Part shown: positions 7,653 to 15,671 of the stretch, piece after piece
Layout of the letters: every line of letters begins with the position of its first letter
Numbering within the stretch: the stretch's first letter is position 1
NCBI GenBank assembly: GCA_036506155.1
Contig: DASXSF010000022.1
Span: forward strand, 62,001-126,000
Source of the DNA: DASXRA01 sp036506155
GTDB taxonomy: Bacteria; Actinomycetota; Actinomycetes; Mycobacteriales; Jatrophihabitantaceae
DNA length: 64,000 nucleotides
Reading direction: 5' to 3'
Notes under the pieces: generated by a model
The model's input: the letters and a program-made list of their open reading frames with translations, nothing else
What the model was told of the DNA's origin: nothing
Database searches by the model: none
Translations under genes and position numbers: made by a program

Positions 7653-9116
7653 TCAGACTCGAACCGGCTCGGCCACCGGCTCGGCGGCAGGCTGCTGTGG
7701 CACGTCGCCACGCGTGTTGCTCGTCCGCAGTGCGATGACCGCCGTGGCCACAACGAAGAAGCACTCGGCCAGCAGCGCCCGATGGAAACCTGCGGTCAGC
7801 GCCTGCCCCGGGGAGCCGTGCTCGGCGAACAGGTGGTTGGTGCGCGCCGTCGCGATCGCCGAGAAGATGGCGAGCCCTAGCGCGCCGCCCACCTGCTGCG
7901 AGGCGTTGAGCAGCGCGGCGGCGAGCCCAGCCTTGTCAGCGGAGACGCCGGCGTTCGCTGCGGTGGCGACGGCCACGAACATCGCGCCGAGGCCTACCGA
8001 GACGATCATCATGCCTGGGAACAAGTCCGTGAGGTAGGAGCCGTCGACGGGGATCCGAGACAGGTAGTACAGACCGCCGGCGCCGATCACCGCTCCGCCG
8101 ACGATCAGCGGCCGGGTCCCGATCTTGCCCATCAGCTGCGAAGCGATGCCGGCCGCCACGGCCACGCCCGCGGTGAACGGCAGGTAGGCGGCACCGGTCT
8201 TGAGCGGCGAGTAGCCCAGCACGTTCTGCATGTAGAGAGTCAGGAAGAAGAACATTGAGATCACGCCGGCAGCCGCGATCAACATCGTGGCGTCCGCGGC
8301 GCCCAGCCCACGCACCCGGAAGATCGACAGCGGGATCAGCGGATTCCGGCTGCGCCGTTCGTTCGCGAGGAAGGCGGCCAGCAGGACGCCGGCGCCGACG
8401 AGTTCTGCGATGGTGCGCGCGTCGCCCCAGCCCTGGTCCGGCGCCTTCACCAGCGCGTAGACGAGCAGCAGCATCCCGCCGCTGACGAGGACGGTGCCGA
8501 TGACGTCGAAGTTGGCGAGAGGAGCACGCCGCTGCTCGCCCGGAATCAGCCAGAAGATCGCGCCGAGCAAGGCGACGGCGATCGGCGGGTTGACGAAGAG
8601 CACCCAGCGCCAGCCGGGTCCTTCGGTCAGCACACCGCCGAGGAACACGCCCGCGGCGGAGGCAAGCCCGGCTACGCCTCCCCAGACGCCGAGCGCTTTG
8701 TAGCGATCCGGGCCCTCTTTGAAGCTCGTGGTGAGCAGCGAGAGAGCGGCCGGCAGCATCAGTGCCGCGCCGAGTCCTTGCGCCAGGCGTGCTCCGACGA
8801 GGACACCTGCGCTGCCGGCGAGCCCGCCCACGAACGACGACACGGCGAACACCGCCGTCCCGGTGACAAGGACGCGCCGCCGCCCCAGCAGGTCGCCGGC
8901 GCGCCCGCCCAGGAGCATGAAGCCTCCATAGGTCAGCAGGTACCCGCTCAGCACCCATTGCAGGTCCTGCACCGAGAAGTGCAGGTCCTTGCGAATGTCG
9001 GGAAGTGCGATGTTGACGATGGACGCATCGATAAAGTCGAGGAATGCGATCGCGCACAGCAGCGCCAGCGTGTACTTGCCGCGGCGCGTCGCGAGGAAGG
9101 ACGGTTGATCTAGCAC
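7653..9116 (-). CDS. DHA2-family MFS multidrug exporter
   Basis: A 487-residue, 14-helix drug:H+ antiporter. The first helix contains the DHA2 signature LDFIDASIVNIALPDI. The loop between helices 2 and 3 has GGRAGDLLGRRRVL, and helix 5 has GGVAGLASAAGVFLGGVL (motif C). GTG 9116 is chosen because GGAGG lies six bases upstream. A perfect ECF41-type promoter reads towards it from 9188, so it is a likely direct target of the divergent sigma factor; known ECF41 targets are mostly oxidoreductase or carboxymuconolactone decarboxylase genes, which makes an exporter unusual. Confidence 0.9.
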   Translation of the reverse strand: MLDQPSFLATRRGKYTLALLCAIAFLDFIDASIVNIALPDIRKDLHFSVQDLQWVLSGYLLTYGGFMLLGGRAGDLLGRRRVLVTGTAVFAVSSFVGGLAGSAGVLVGARLAQGLGAALMLPAALSLLTTSFKEGPDRYKALGVWGGVAGLASAAGVFLGGVLTEGPGWRWVLFVNPPIAVALLGAIFWLIPGEQRRAPLANFDVIGTVLVSGGMLLLVYALVKAPDQGWGDARTIAELVGAGVLLAAFLANERRSRNPLIPLSIFRVRGLGAADATMLIAAAGVISMFFFLTLYMQNVLGYSPLKTGAAYLPFTAGVAVAAGIASQLMGKIGTRPLIVGGAVIGAGGLYYLSRIPVDGSYLTDLFPGMMIVSVGLGAMFVAVATAANAGVSADKAGLAAALLNASQQVGGALGLAIFSAIATARTNHLFAEHGSPGQALTAGFHRALLAECFFVVATAVIALRTSNTRGDVPQQPAAEPVAEPVRV

Positions 9117-9161
9117 TACGAACCTCCGATGGAATCGAGCGGCATGTCCGCTCACCGTCTT

Positions 9162-9188
9162 GACGCATCGCGTTGCGGCGATGTGACA
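9162..9188 (-). promoter_or_regulatory. ECF41-type promoter for the MFS exporter
   Basis: Reading minus, TGTCACA (9188-9182), 16 bases, then CGTC (9165-9162) is an exact match to the described ECF41 promoter, TGTCACA-N16-CGTC. The exporter start lies 46 bases downstream. Confidence 0.75.
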
Positions 9189-9189
9189 C

Positions 9190-9216
9190 CGTCACATCCG
9201 TGATGCGAGCTACGTC
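9190..9216 (+). promoter_or_regulatory. ECF41-type autoregulatory promoter for the sigma gene
   Basis: CGTCACA (9190-9196), 16 bases, then CGTC (9213-9216) differs from the ECF41 consensus only in its first base. Transcription would start within a few bases of the ATG at 9225. Its -35 element forms a near-palindrome with the opposing one (TGTGACA C CGTCACA, 9182-9196). Confidence 0.7.
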
Positions 9217-9224
9217 ATAGAGAT

Positions 9225-10109
9225 ATGGCCATGGACAGCAGCTGGCAGGCAGATCAGTTCGAGCAGCACCGCGCGCATCTGCGCGCCGTCGCCTACCGCA
9301 TGCTCGGCTCGCTCAGCGAGGCGGACGATGCGGTGCAGGAAGCATGGTTGCGGCTGAGCCGTTCCGACGGCGCCGCGATCGAGAACGTCGGCGGGTGGCT
9401 GACCACCGTGGTCGGCCGGGTGTGCATCGACATGCTGCGGGCGCGACGCGCTCGGCGCGAGCAGTACGTGGGCTCGTGGCTGCCCGAACCGTTGGTCAGC
9501 GTCGACGAGCGGGCCACACCGGAGCAGGAGACGCTGCTGGCGGACTCCGTCGGACTGGCCCTGCTCGTGGTACTCGAGACGCTCACGCCGGCCGAGCGGC
9601 TGGCGTTTGTGCTGCACGACACATTCGGCGTGCCGTTCGAAGACATCGCGCCCATGATCGATCGCACGCCGGCTGCCGCGCGGCAGCTCGCCAGCCGGGC
9701 CCGCCGCCGGGTACGCGGTGCGCCCACCGTTCCGGACGCCGATCTGGCCAAGCAGCGCGAGATCGTCGCGGCGTTCCTTTCGGCGGCGCGCGGGGGCGAC
9801 TTCGAGACGCTGCTGCGGCTGCTGGACCCCGACGTGGTGTTCCGCGCCGACTCGGGCATGGGGCCGGTGCTGGCCCCGCCGCTCATCGTCGGACGGGATG
9901 CCGTCGCCCAGACGGTGGCCACCCAGGGACCGCGCTACATGCCGTACTGCGAGCCGGCGATCGTGAACGGCGCGGCCGGCCTCGTGGTCCGCGCGCCCGG
10001 CCGGCGGCAGCCAGGGGTTATCGGCATCACGGTTGTGGACGGGCGAATCACCGAGATCGACCTCATCCTCGACGAGGACAAGCTGCGCCGCGTCGACCTC
10101 GAGGACTAG
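9225..10109 (+). CDS. ECF41-family sigma factor with C-terminal SnoaL-like domain
   Basis: A 294-residue sigma factor. Sigma-2 (residues about 10-75) includes RAVAYRMLGSLSEADDAVQEAWLRL. The linker has the ECF41 WLPEP motif (GSWLPEPLVS). Sigma-4 (about 105-160) includes LTPAERLAFVLHDTFGVPFEDIAPMI. The C-terminal NTF2/SnoaL-like domain (about 170-285) regulates activity in this group; its final DEDKL corresponds to the NPDKL motif. ECF41 factors lack an anti-sigma gene, and none is seen here. It diverges from the exporter and appears to drive both itself and the exporter through paired promoters. SigJ-like naming would also be reasonable. Confidence 0.92.
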   Translation: MAMDSSWQADQFEQHRAHLRAVAYRMLGSLSEADDAVQEAWLRLSRSDGAAIENVGGWLTTVVGRVCIDMLRARRARREQYVGSWLPEPLVSVDERATPEQETLLADSVGLALLVVLETLTPAERLAFVLHDTFGVPFEDIAPMIDRTPAAARQLASRARRRVRGAPTVPDADLAKQREIVAAFLSAARGGDFETLLRLLDPDVVFRADSGMGPVLAPPLIVGRDAVAQTVATQGPRYMPYCEPAIVNGAAGLVVRAPGRRQPGVIGITVVDGRITEIDLILDEDKLRRVDLED

Positions 10110-10224
10110 GCCGAGATCGGGGCGCGTTCCCGCGAGGTCGCCCGATTCAGCTAGCCTCGTCCTCGTTCGTCGCGTAACTGGGCTGCGGCCGCCGCAGCGT
10201 ACTGACCGGCGCTTCGGGGAGCTT

Positions 10225-11694
10225 GTGAGCGATAGATCGGCGCTAACCGACCGCTACGTGCGCCGGCGTCTGTTAGGCCGGGGCGCAATGGGTGATGTCT
10301 GGCTGGCGGATGATCAGCTGCTGCACCGTCCGGTCGCAATCAAGCAACTGCGGTCCGCCGGTGACACACAGGATCGCACCAACCTGGACCGGATCGTGCG
10401 CGAGGCACGCCTGGCTGCCCGATTGTCTCATCCCAATGCGGTCGGCGTGTTCGACCTCGTCATCGAGAACGGCATGCCCTATGTCGTGATGGAGTACGTC
10501 GCGGGTCAGACGCTCGCCGACCACATTCGTGAACAGGGCCCGCTCAGCGTGGAGGCCGCACGGTCGATCATCGGGCAGGTCGCGGCCGCACTCGCCGCAG
10601 CCCACGCTGTCGGCATCGTGCACCGCGACGTCAAGCCGTCCAACATCTTGATCACGGATCGCGGCACCGCCAAAGTTGCCGACTTCGGCGTTGCCCGGCA
10701 GACCGGCGATGCCGCGCTCACACAGACCGGCATGGTGATCGGCACGCCGGCATACCTCGCGCCCGAGGTGGCGCAGGGCGCGCCGCCGTCTCCGGCCAGT
10801 GATGTGTGGGCGCTCGGGGCCACGCTGTTCGCCGCCGTCGAGGGCGAACCGCCCTTCACGGCGACGAGCTCGGATCCGCTGACCGTGCTCGTACGCATAA
10901 TCAGCGAGCCCGCTCCGGCGCCTCGACATGCCGGCGCCCTGCAGCCGCTCATCGCCGGCATGCTCGACCAACAACCAGCGGGGCGTCCCTCTGCCGCCGA
11001 GGTGGCAGACCTGCTCCGCGCTACTCAGGCGGAAAGCGGCGCCGCGCGGCCGATGCTGCCCACCGCGCCCATTGTCGCCATGCCGACGCAGGTGAGGCGG
11101 CCGCCGCCTGCGCCGACGACCCGGCTCGACGTCATGCCCACCAGACGCCGCCGCTGGCCGTGGCGCTGGCTCGCCATTGCCGCCGGTGTTGCGATCTTGG
11201 CATCGGTCGCCGCGCTCCTGCTGACCCATCAGGGCAGCGCCAACCGCGCCCAGTCGAGCCACGTGCCGCCGACGCCGGCGAGCTCCTCTCCACACAGCAC
11301 GCCATCGACGCCGGCGACCTCGTCATCACACGCCACCCAGACGACACCGTCGACCCCGGCCGCAGCCAATCCGATGACCGCGACCACGATGCGGCAGTTC
11401 GTACAGAACTACTACGCGCTGATACCGGGCAACCTCCAGGCTGCGTTCGCGCACCTGGGCCCGGGCCTTCAGGCACAGGGTTTCGATGCATACCGCGCAT
11501 GGTGGTCGCAGTTCAGCTCGGTCAGCGTGACGCCGCTCGCGGTAGATCCCGCCGCGGCGACCGTCACCATCCGGCTCTCGGCGGTCCGTGCCGGCAACGG
11601 CAGCGTCGCGACAGACACCGAAAGACTGACCTTGATCCCCTCGACGGACCGGACGCAGCTGCTTATCAACGCCGGCCAGGTCATTGCCAGCTGA
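10225..11694 (+). CDS. Transmembrane Ser/Thr protein kinase (PknB type)
   Basis: A protein of 489 residues. The kinase domain covers about 10-270: glycine loop GRGAMGDVWLA, ATP-anchoring Lys40 in VAIKQL, catalytic HRDVKPSN (Asp135, Asn140), DFGVAR at 153, and GTPAYLAPEVAQG. A Pro-rich juxtamembrane part, one membrane helix (WLAIAAGVAILASVAALLL) and a Ser/Thr/Pro stalk follow. The outer domain of about 100 residues (MRQFVQNYYALIPGN) looks NTF2/SnoaL-like, a putative sensor. GTG 10225 is preceded by GGGGAG; frame upstream is the overlapping end of the sigma gene. A 7-bp hairpin (10182-10198) separates the two genes. The substrates are unknown. Confidence 0.92.
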   Translation: MSDRSALTDRYVRRRLLGRGAMGDVWLADDQLLHRPVAIKQLRSAGDTQDRTNLDRIVREARLAARLSHPNAVGVFDLVIENGMPYVVMEYVAGQTLADHIREQGPLSVEAARSIIGQVAAALAAAHAVGIVHRDVKPSNILITDRGTAKVADFGVARQTGDAALTQTGMVIGTPAYLAPEVAQGAPPSPASDVWALGATLFAAVEGEPPFTATSSDPLTVLVRIISEPAPAPRHAGALQPLIAGMLDQQPAGRPSAAEVADLLRATQAESGAARPMLPTAPIVAMPTQVRRPPPAPTTRLDVMPTRRRRWPWRWLAIAAGVAILASVAALLLTHQGSANRAQSSHVPPTPASSSPHSTPSTPATSSSHATQTTPSTPAAANPMTATTMRQFVQNYYALIPGNLQAAFAHLGPGLQAQGFDAYRAWWSQFSSVSVTPLAVDPAAATVTIRLSAVRAGNGSVATDTERLTLIPSTDRTQLLINAGQVIAS

Positions 11695-11743
11695 TGTGCT
11701 AGGACTGGTCGGCGGTCGTGGGGCGTCGCCCTAGTGTCGCGCT

Positions 11744-11761
11744 AGGTAAGTAGCCTTACCT
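11744..11761. promoter_or_regulatory. Short inverted repeat, possible operator
   Basis: AGGTAAG (11744-11750) and CTTACCT (11755-11761) are perfect inverted copies around a 4-base spacer. It looks like a protein-binding palindrome. It resembles DtxR/IdeR iron boxes in its half sites, but the spacing is three bases too long. The 270 bases between the kinase and the next gene otherwise hold nothing I can name. Confidence 0.35.
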
Positions 11762-11964
11762 CGTGGGATGCAGGGAGCGCAAGATCACTATCCTGACAAC
11801 ATGAGGTCGCGGCCCTGCGATGAGCCGCCATCGGGCCGGGATCACGCGCTCGCTGTGCGGTCGAGGCGCCGCCGGTCAACATGCGGTCGCGGCCCCCACA
11901 TGAACCCTCATGCGGCGCCAACGGCACCTGGCCTCACGACTGATGGCTCAACTGTCGACTTCAC

Positions 11965-12969
11965 TCACGGGGTTTGGGCGGGTGTGGGTGTCGGTGTCGG
12001 TGTCGGCGTTGTGGGGGTCGGTGTCGGCGTTGTGGTCGTGGTTGTCGCCGGCGTCGTGGCTGGCATCGTCGGTGCTGTGGTCGGTGGGTTCGACGTGGGT
12101 GTCGATGTGGGCGTAGGAGACGGGCTCGGCGAGGCGGAGGTAGGCCGCGCCGTCGAGCTGGTGCGCGAGGGTGCGACGGACTGACCCGAGGCGCTCGATG
12201 CATTGGTGCCACCGCCAGCTAGGGACGGGGGCACCTCGCTAGCAACACCGGAGGCGGTCGTTCCGCCGGGACCCGACGAGGGGAGGTCACCAGCAAGAAG
12301 AACCGGGCCAGGATTGGGTGCCGATGAACAGCCCGCGCACTGCGTTGATTCGCGCCCTGAAGTCGGGCCGGCGGCCGCGCCGAGCGCCCGGGGTACAACC
12401 TGCGAGCTTGGCGCGCGGGGGATCGGCGAATGATCCACGTATCCGACCGGTGAGGTGCCGCCTCGTGCGCCATGCAGCACTGTCACAGTGATAACGCTTG
12501 CCGCGACGATCGCCGCGGCCGCGACGCCGACGGTTGCTCTCAGGTGTCCCGACGCAATGGATCTCTCGGGCGCAGCGGACGTTATCGGTTTTTGCGGCGG
12601 GTTGCCGTCCGCGCGGCGGCGAGCATACGTGTGCCTCAGCCTGGCCGCTCCCGTGGAAGCCTTGCGCTGTCTGGACAGGCGCTTCCTGCACCACGACTGG
12701 GGGCGAACCCTTACCCGTCCACCAGCCCGGGCAGCACAGGCACGCGCGGTTCGGGTGACCGTCTTATGCCTGCGCTCCACCGGTGTCAGTTGGTCCGCGA
12801 TTGCGCCCGCGTCACGACCCCTGCCGGCGACACGTCGCACCGGTCGCGGTCGGCTCACCGCCGCGCGCGACGTACTCCGCTTGTTAGGCACGAATCCCCC
12901 CGTGACGGCCTCCGCGCCACGGACGCGGCCGGTGCCGGTGCCGGTGCCGGTGCCGGTGCCGGGGCACAA
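11965..12969 (-). CDS. Single-pass membrane protein with Pro/Thr-rich outer tail
   Basis: I do not recognise this gene. The frame is open for 334 codons. Residues 30-140 are Arg-rich and probably cytoplasmic or partly untranslated, because the first possible start is a poor TTG. A membrane helix lies at about 141-164 (ATVGVAAAAIVAASVITVTV). The rest is secreted and ends in about 95 residues of Ser, Pro and Thr with TP repeats. The DNA for the tail is a run of imperfect GGTGTC hexamers, prone to slippage. It sits beside a receptor kinase and could be a wall-spanning protein, but no function can be inferred. Confidence 0.4.
   Translation of the reverse strand: MCPGTGTGTGTGTGRVRGAEAVTGGFVPNKRSTSRAAVSRPRPVRRVAGRGRDAGAIADQLTPVERRHKTVTRTARACAARAGGRVRVRPQSWCRKRLSRQRKASTGAARLRHTYARRRADGNPPQKPITSAAPERSIASGHLRATVGVAAAAIVAASVITVTVLHGARGGTSPVGYVDHSPIPRAPSSQVVPRALGAAAGPTSGRESTQCAGCSSAPNPGPVLLAGDLPSSGPGGTTASGVASEVPPSLAGGGTNASSASGQSVAPSRTSSTARPTSASPSPSPTPTSTPTSNPPTTAPTMPATTPATTTTTTPTPTPTTPTPTPTPTPAQTP
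11978..12040. repeat. Degenerate GGTGTC hexamer repeats
   Basis: Tandem, imperfect copies of GGTGTC/GGTGTCGGC occupy this stretch and encode the Thr-Pro dipeptides at the end of the membrane protein on the minus strand. Confidence 0.7.
12931..12960. repeat. Five exact GGTGCC hexamers
   Basis: GGTGCC is repeated five times without error (12931-12960). On the minus strand it encodes alternating Gly-Thr at the far N-terminus of the long frame. Such a short repeat can vary in copy number. Confidence 0.9.
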
Positions 12970-13324
12970 GCTACCACGGCGGATGTGTCTGGTGATATAG
13001 GGTACCTACGCCGTGTTCGAGTCCGTGACGTTCTGGTGTAATTGGATGACGGCGGACAGATACCGGCCGCCGTTGTCGTAACTGCGCGTCTCCTGACCTC
13101 TGTCGTCGGGGCGAGCATCGCTGTCAGGCAAACGTCGGACGAGATGGCCCCAGCGATCTACGCTGCTGCCTGCACCCACCGATGATCGACTCTCACACGA
13201 GGTGGATCACTTCGCGGGGTCCGGCCACTACGCGCGCGTGTGCGGTCCAGGGCGAACGGGTGCGCTGCGTCAGCACGTGTAGTGGCGAAGCCCGATGGGC
13301 GTGGGTGTTCCTGCCGGGCTCCGG
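12970..13324. other. Intergenic stretch without a supported gene
   Basis: These 355 bases lie between the Pro/Thr-rich membrane protein and the phage-like cluster. Open frames here are Arg/His/Pro-rich shadows without a ribosome binding site or family resemblance. I see no RNA gene and no convincing terminator. Confidence 0.5.
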
Positions 13325-13924
13325 TCAGGCTGTGTCGCTGACGCCGGGGAGTTCGGCCATAGCGTCGATGACCCAGAGGCGGACGGTGTCGGTGCCGTAG
13401 TCCAATCCGCCCCTGGCCAGTATCGAGGGGATGAGTTGGGAGAGCATCGCGGCCATCTGTTCGGTTTGGGCTTGGGTGACGCGGGCAATGCGGTCTTCGA
13501 TGCCGAGCCGGACGAGGTCGGCGCAGATTCGGGCGGCCCGGTCGAGCGATCTCTCCCATAACGCGACTTCGGCGCGGAGCTGCTCACCGGAGCTGCGGGA
13601 CTTGTAACGGACCTCGCGGAGTTCGCCGAGCAACGCCTTGCAGGTGGCGTGCCAGCGCAGCGCGTCGTTCTTGATGCGTAGCAGGTCGTCGAGGGTGTTC
13701 TCGTCGCTGCTCGGGTCAAGGTTGTGGTGGGCATGGGCGCGGTCGTACGCGAGCTGGAGGTGGCGTTCCGCGCGGATCTCCGCCTTGATCACGGCTGACT
13801 TGCGTCCGGCGTGGTGACGACAGCGTGGCGGGTTCGTGCTTTTGATCGCCCAGGCGCTGCAGCGTTCCCAGGTTTGCTTTGACCTGGCGGTGCAGCGGGC
13901 GTCGTCGTCGGGGCCGAACGTCAT
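13325..13924 (-). CDS. Phage-type Cys/His-motif protein, possibly terminase small subunit-like
   Basis: A protein of 199 residues. The N-terminus has C-T-A-R-S-K-Q-T-W-E-R-C and then CRHHAGR, the arrangement seen in short actinophage and island proteins with HGG-type zinc motifs, often placed near terminase genes. The rest is helical and charged, with no recognisable catalytic site. ATG 13924 overlaps the upstream stop (ATGA). It is the last of three small genes reading away from tRNA-Val. No terminase large subunit, capsid or integrase is present, so the cluster looks like a remnant. The function is a guess. Confidence 0.65.
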   Translation of the reverse strand: MTFGPDDDARCTARSKQTWERCSAWAIKSTNPPRCRHHAGRKSAVIKAEIRAERHLQLAYDRAHAHHNLDPSSDENTLDDLLRIKNDALRWHATCKALLGELREVRYKSRSSGEQLRAEVALWERSLDRAARICADLVRLGIEDRIARVTQAQTEQMAAMLSQLIPSILARGGLDYGTDTVRLWVIDAMAELPGVSDTA

Positions 13925-14169
13925 AGCGGCCGCCGGACGATGTCGGTTTGTGCTTCGAGGTCGTCGGCGTGCATCTCGCAGAGCAGGACGACGCACGCGG
14001 CGGCTGTGCAGCCCTGATCGGTGCATTCCACGGAGACGCGTACGGTTGCGGCCTCGGGGCAGCGTTCGCGGTGGCACGTGCAATGCGCTTCGTACTGCGG
14101 ATGGTCAGGCGCGATGGTGACCTCGACGGCGGTGTCGGTGCCCGTGAGCTGCTCGACGGTGGTGGTCAC
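13921..14169 (-). CDS. Small Cys-rich hypothetical protein of the phage-like cluster
   Basis: Eighty-two residues from GTG 14169, chosen because it overlaps the stop of the preceding frame (GTGA). It contains HCTCHRERCPEAA, VECTDQGC and LLCEMH, suggesting one or two zinc-binding sites, and an acidic overall composition. I do not recognise the family. The stop overlaps the next ATG (ATGA), so it is coupled to the downstream phage-type gene. Confidence 0.6.
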   Translation of the reverse strand: MTTTVEQLTGTDTAVEVTIAPDHPQYEAHCTCHRERCPEAATVRVSVECTDQGCTAAACVVLLCEMHADDLEAQTDIVRRPL

Positions 14170-14534
14170 GCCGTGTCCTGTACGAGGCTCGCGAGGGCTT
14201 GCCGCTGCGCGTCCGTGAGCGTGTCCAGGACGCTCGTGTCTGCGGGTTCCGGCGCGGCCGCCCCGGAGTTGCTCCGCAGCGCGCGCTACCGGCGAACCAG
14301 GGGCGTGCAGCGCGACCAGGCGTTCGTCCGTGCGGCGCCGGGGATCCACCGTGCGGACGCTCGCGGTCCGATGCGTAGTGCCCGTCTGGGGGCTGCGGCG
14401 AGCATCGCGTACGCGACCGCGCACAACGCTGCGACGGTCCGGTCCTCGGCGGGCTCGTGGGAGCCCTCGGCGACACCGAGACACCTGAGGGCTTCCTGGT
14501 AGTGGTCGGACGGTGCCCGTGGTTTGGTGGGCAT
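14166..14534 (-). pseudogene. Interrupted small gene of the phage-like cluster
   Basis: ATG 14534 is preceded by AGAGGAG at good spacing and encodes MPTKPRAPSDHYQEALRCLG through VAALCAVAYAMLAAAP. The same frame meets TAG at 14286-14288 and then continues with a protein-like tail (EPADTSVLDTLTDAQRQALA) whose TGA overlaps the next gene's GTG. Between about 14390 and 14270 a different frame reads better (DERLVALHAPGSPVARAAEQL). Either an in-frame stop or two compensating frame changes has broken the gene. An alternative is a genuine 82-residue protein ending at 14286. Confidence 0.4.
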
Positions 14535-14711
14535 GGGCCTCAGCTCCTCTGAGGTCAAGGCCCCGGGTCGTCGTCGTTGCCCTTCGACGGTTCGGGGCCG
14601 CCTAGTTCTCGACCCCGTACCGCTGACTGGATCGCACGTGGATCGCACGACGGCGATCCTGATCTTGCGCGATGTGCCTACAGCCCCCGGAATTGCTGGG
14701 CTGCGTGCTTG

Positions 14712-14783
14712 TGGGCGCTACTGGGATCGAACCAGTGACCCCTCGCTTGTAAGGCGAGTGCTCTCCCGCTGAGCTAAGCGCCC
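14712..14783 (-). tRNA. tRNA-Val (anticodon TAC)
   Basis: The minus strand gives a full cloverleaf. The acceptor stem is GGGCGCT / AGCGCCC with discriminator A, the D arm is GCTC..GAGC, and the anticodon stem CTCGC/GCGAG encloses CTTACAA with anticodon TAC, which reads GTA. The T arm is ACTGG-TTCGATC-CCAGT-like. CCA is not encoded. The phage-like genes lie directly on its 3' side, a usual integration position. Confidence 0.95.
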
Positions 14784-14813
14784 CGCCGCAGGGTACTCGG
14801 CGCGCTGCCACAC

Positions 14814-15668
14814 GTGCGACGTACCGTAATTGCCGTGCTGAGCGTCCTGTGGCAACCGCGGTATGTCAGGTTGACCGCGTTGATGCTCCTGGTCGCGGCG
14901 ATCTGCATGCTGCTCGGCGTGTGGCAGATGGCGAGATTGTCCAGCAAGCACGATACGAACATCACACTGCGCCGCAATGCCCATGCCGCGCCGGTCGCGG
15001 TCACCACGCTGCTACACCCGGCTGGCGCCGCGCCGACGTTGGGCCGCACCGCCGTGCAGTTCCGACAGGCGACAGCGACGGGCAGGTACGACGCTGTGCA
15101 CCAGTCACTGCTGCGCAACCAGACGATCGACGGCGACAACGGTTATCTGGTGGTGACGCCGCTGCACATGTCCGGTGCCACCTTGCTGGTGGTACGCGGT
15201 TTCGTCACCGGGCCGTCGGCGACGATCACCGCGCCGGCGCCGCCGACCGGCCCGGTGAGCGTGACTGTGCGTCTCTGGCCGCCGAGCACATCGCCCGACG
15301 AGGCGTCGCACCTGGCGCGCGGGCAGGTCGAGTCGATCAACGCCGCCGAGCAGGCCGCCCGCCTGGGCACCCCGGTGCTGGACGGGTACGGCATCCTGCT
15401 GCCCGGGCAGCAAGGGACGGCTGGGATCGTCGCCATTCCGCCGCCGGATCTGTCGAACCCCGCTGGCGGCGTGCCGGAGATCCAGCACGTGGCGTACGTC
15501 ATCCAGTGGTTCCTGTTCGCCGGGCTTGCACTGGCTGCTCCGATCGTGATGGCCCGCGCCGACGCCGGTCGGCCGACCGGTGAGATCGACGACGAGACGC
15601 CCGCCCCGACGCCCGAGCAGGCGCGACAGGCTCGCCTGGCCGACCGTTACGGCCGGGCCCGGCGGTAG
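14814..15668 (+). CDS. SURF1 family cytochrome oxidase assembly protein
   Basis: A 284-residue membrane protein. A helix near the N-terminus (LTALMLLVAAICMLLGVWQM) has the SURF1 pattern of a hydrophobic run ending G-x-WQ. The outer domain holds GRYD, NGYLVVTPL and LLVVRGFV. A second helix (VIQWFLFAGLALAAPIVM) is at about 225-243, and the charged tail ends in DRYGRARR. SURF1 proteins help insert haem a into cytochrome c oxidase. GTG 14814 lies 30 bases from the divergent tRNA gene. It is followed after 3 bases by the MBL hydrolase, probably one transcript. Confidence 0.9.
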   Translation: MRRTVIAVLSVLWQPRYVRLTALMLLVAAICMLLGVWQMARLSSKHDTNITLRRNAHAAPVAVTTLLHPAGAAPTLGRTAVQFRQATATGRYDAVHQSLLRNQTIDGDNGYLVVTPLHMSGATLLVVRGFVTGPSATITAPAPPTGPVSVTVRLWPPSTSPDEASHLARGQVESINAAEQAARLGTPVLDGYGILLPGQQGTAGIVAIPPPDLSNPAGGVPEIQHVAYVIQWFLFAGLALAAPIVMARADAGRPTGEIDDETPAPTPEQARQARLADRYGRARR

Positions 15669-15671
15669 CCC

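Noticed and set aside
11744..11761. DtxR/IdeR iron box
   Set aside because: Half sites look similar but the spacer is four bases instead of one, and no iron gene is adjacent.
11768..12184. Plus-strand frame rich in Gly and Val
   Set aside because: It is the complement of the Thr-Pro repeat tail on the minus strand; it has no ribosome binding site and no protein-like composition.
12481..12507. ECF41-like promoter TGTCACA-N16-CGAC
   Set aside because: The -10 differs from CGTC, it lies inside the membrane protein gene and no plus-strand gene follows.
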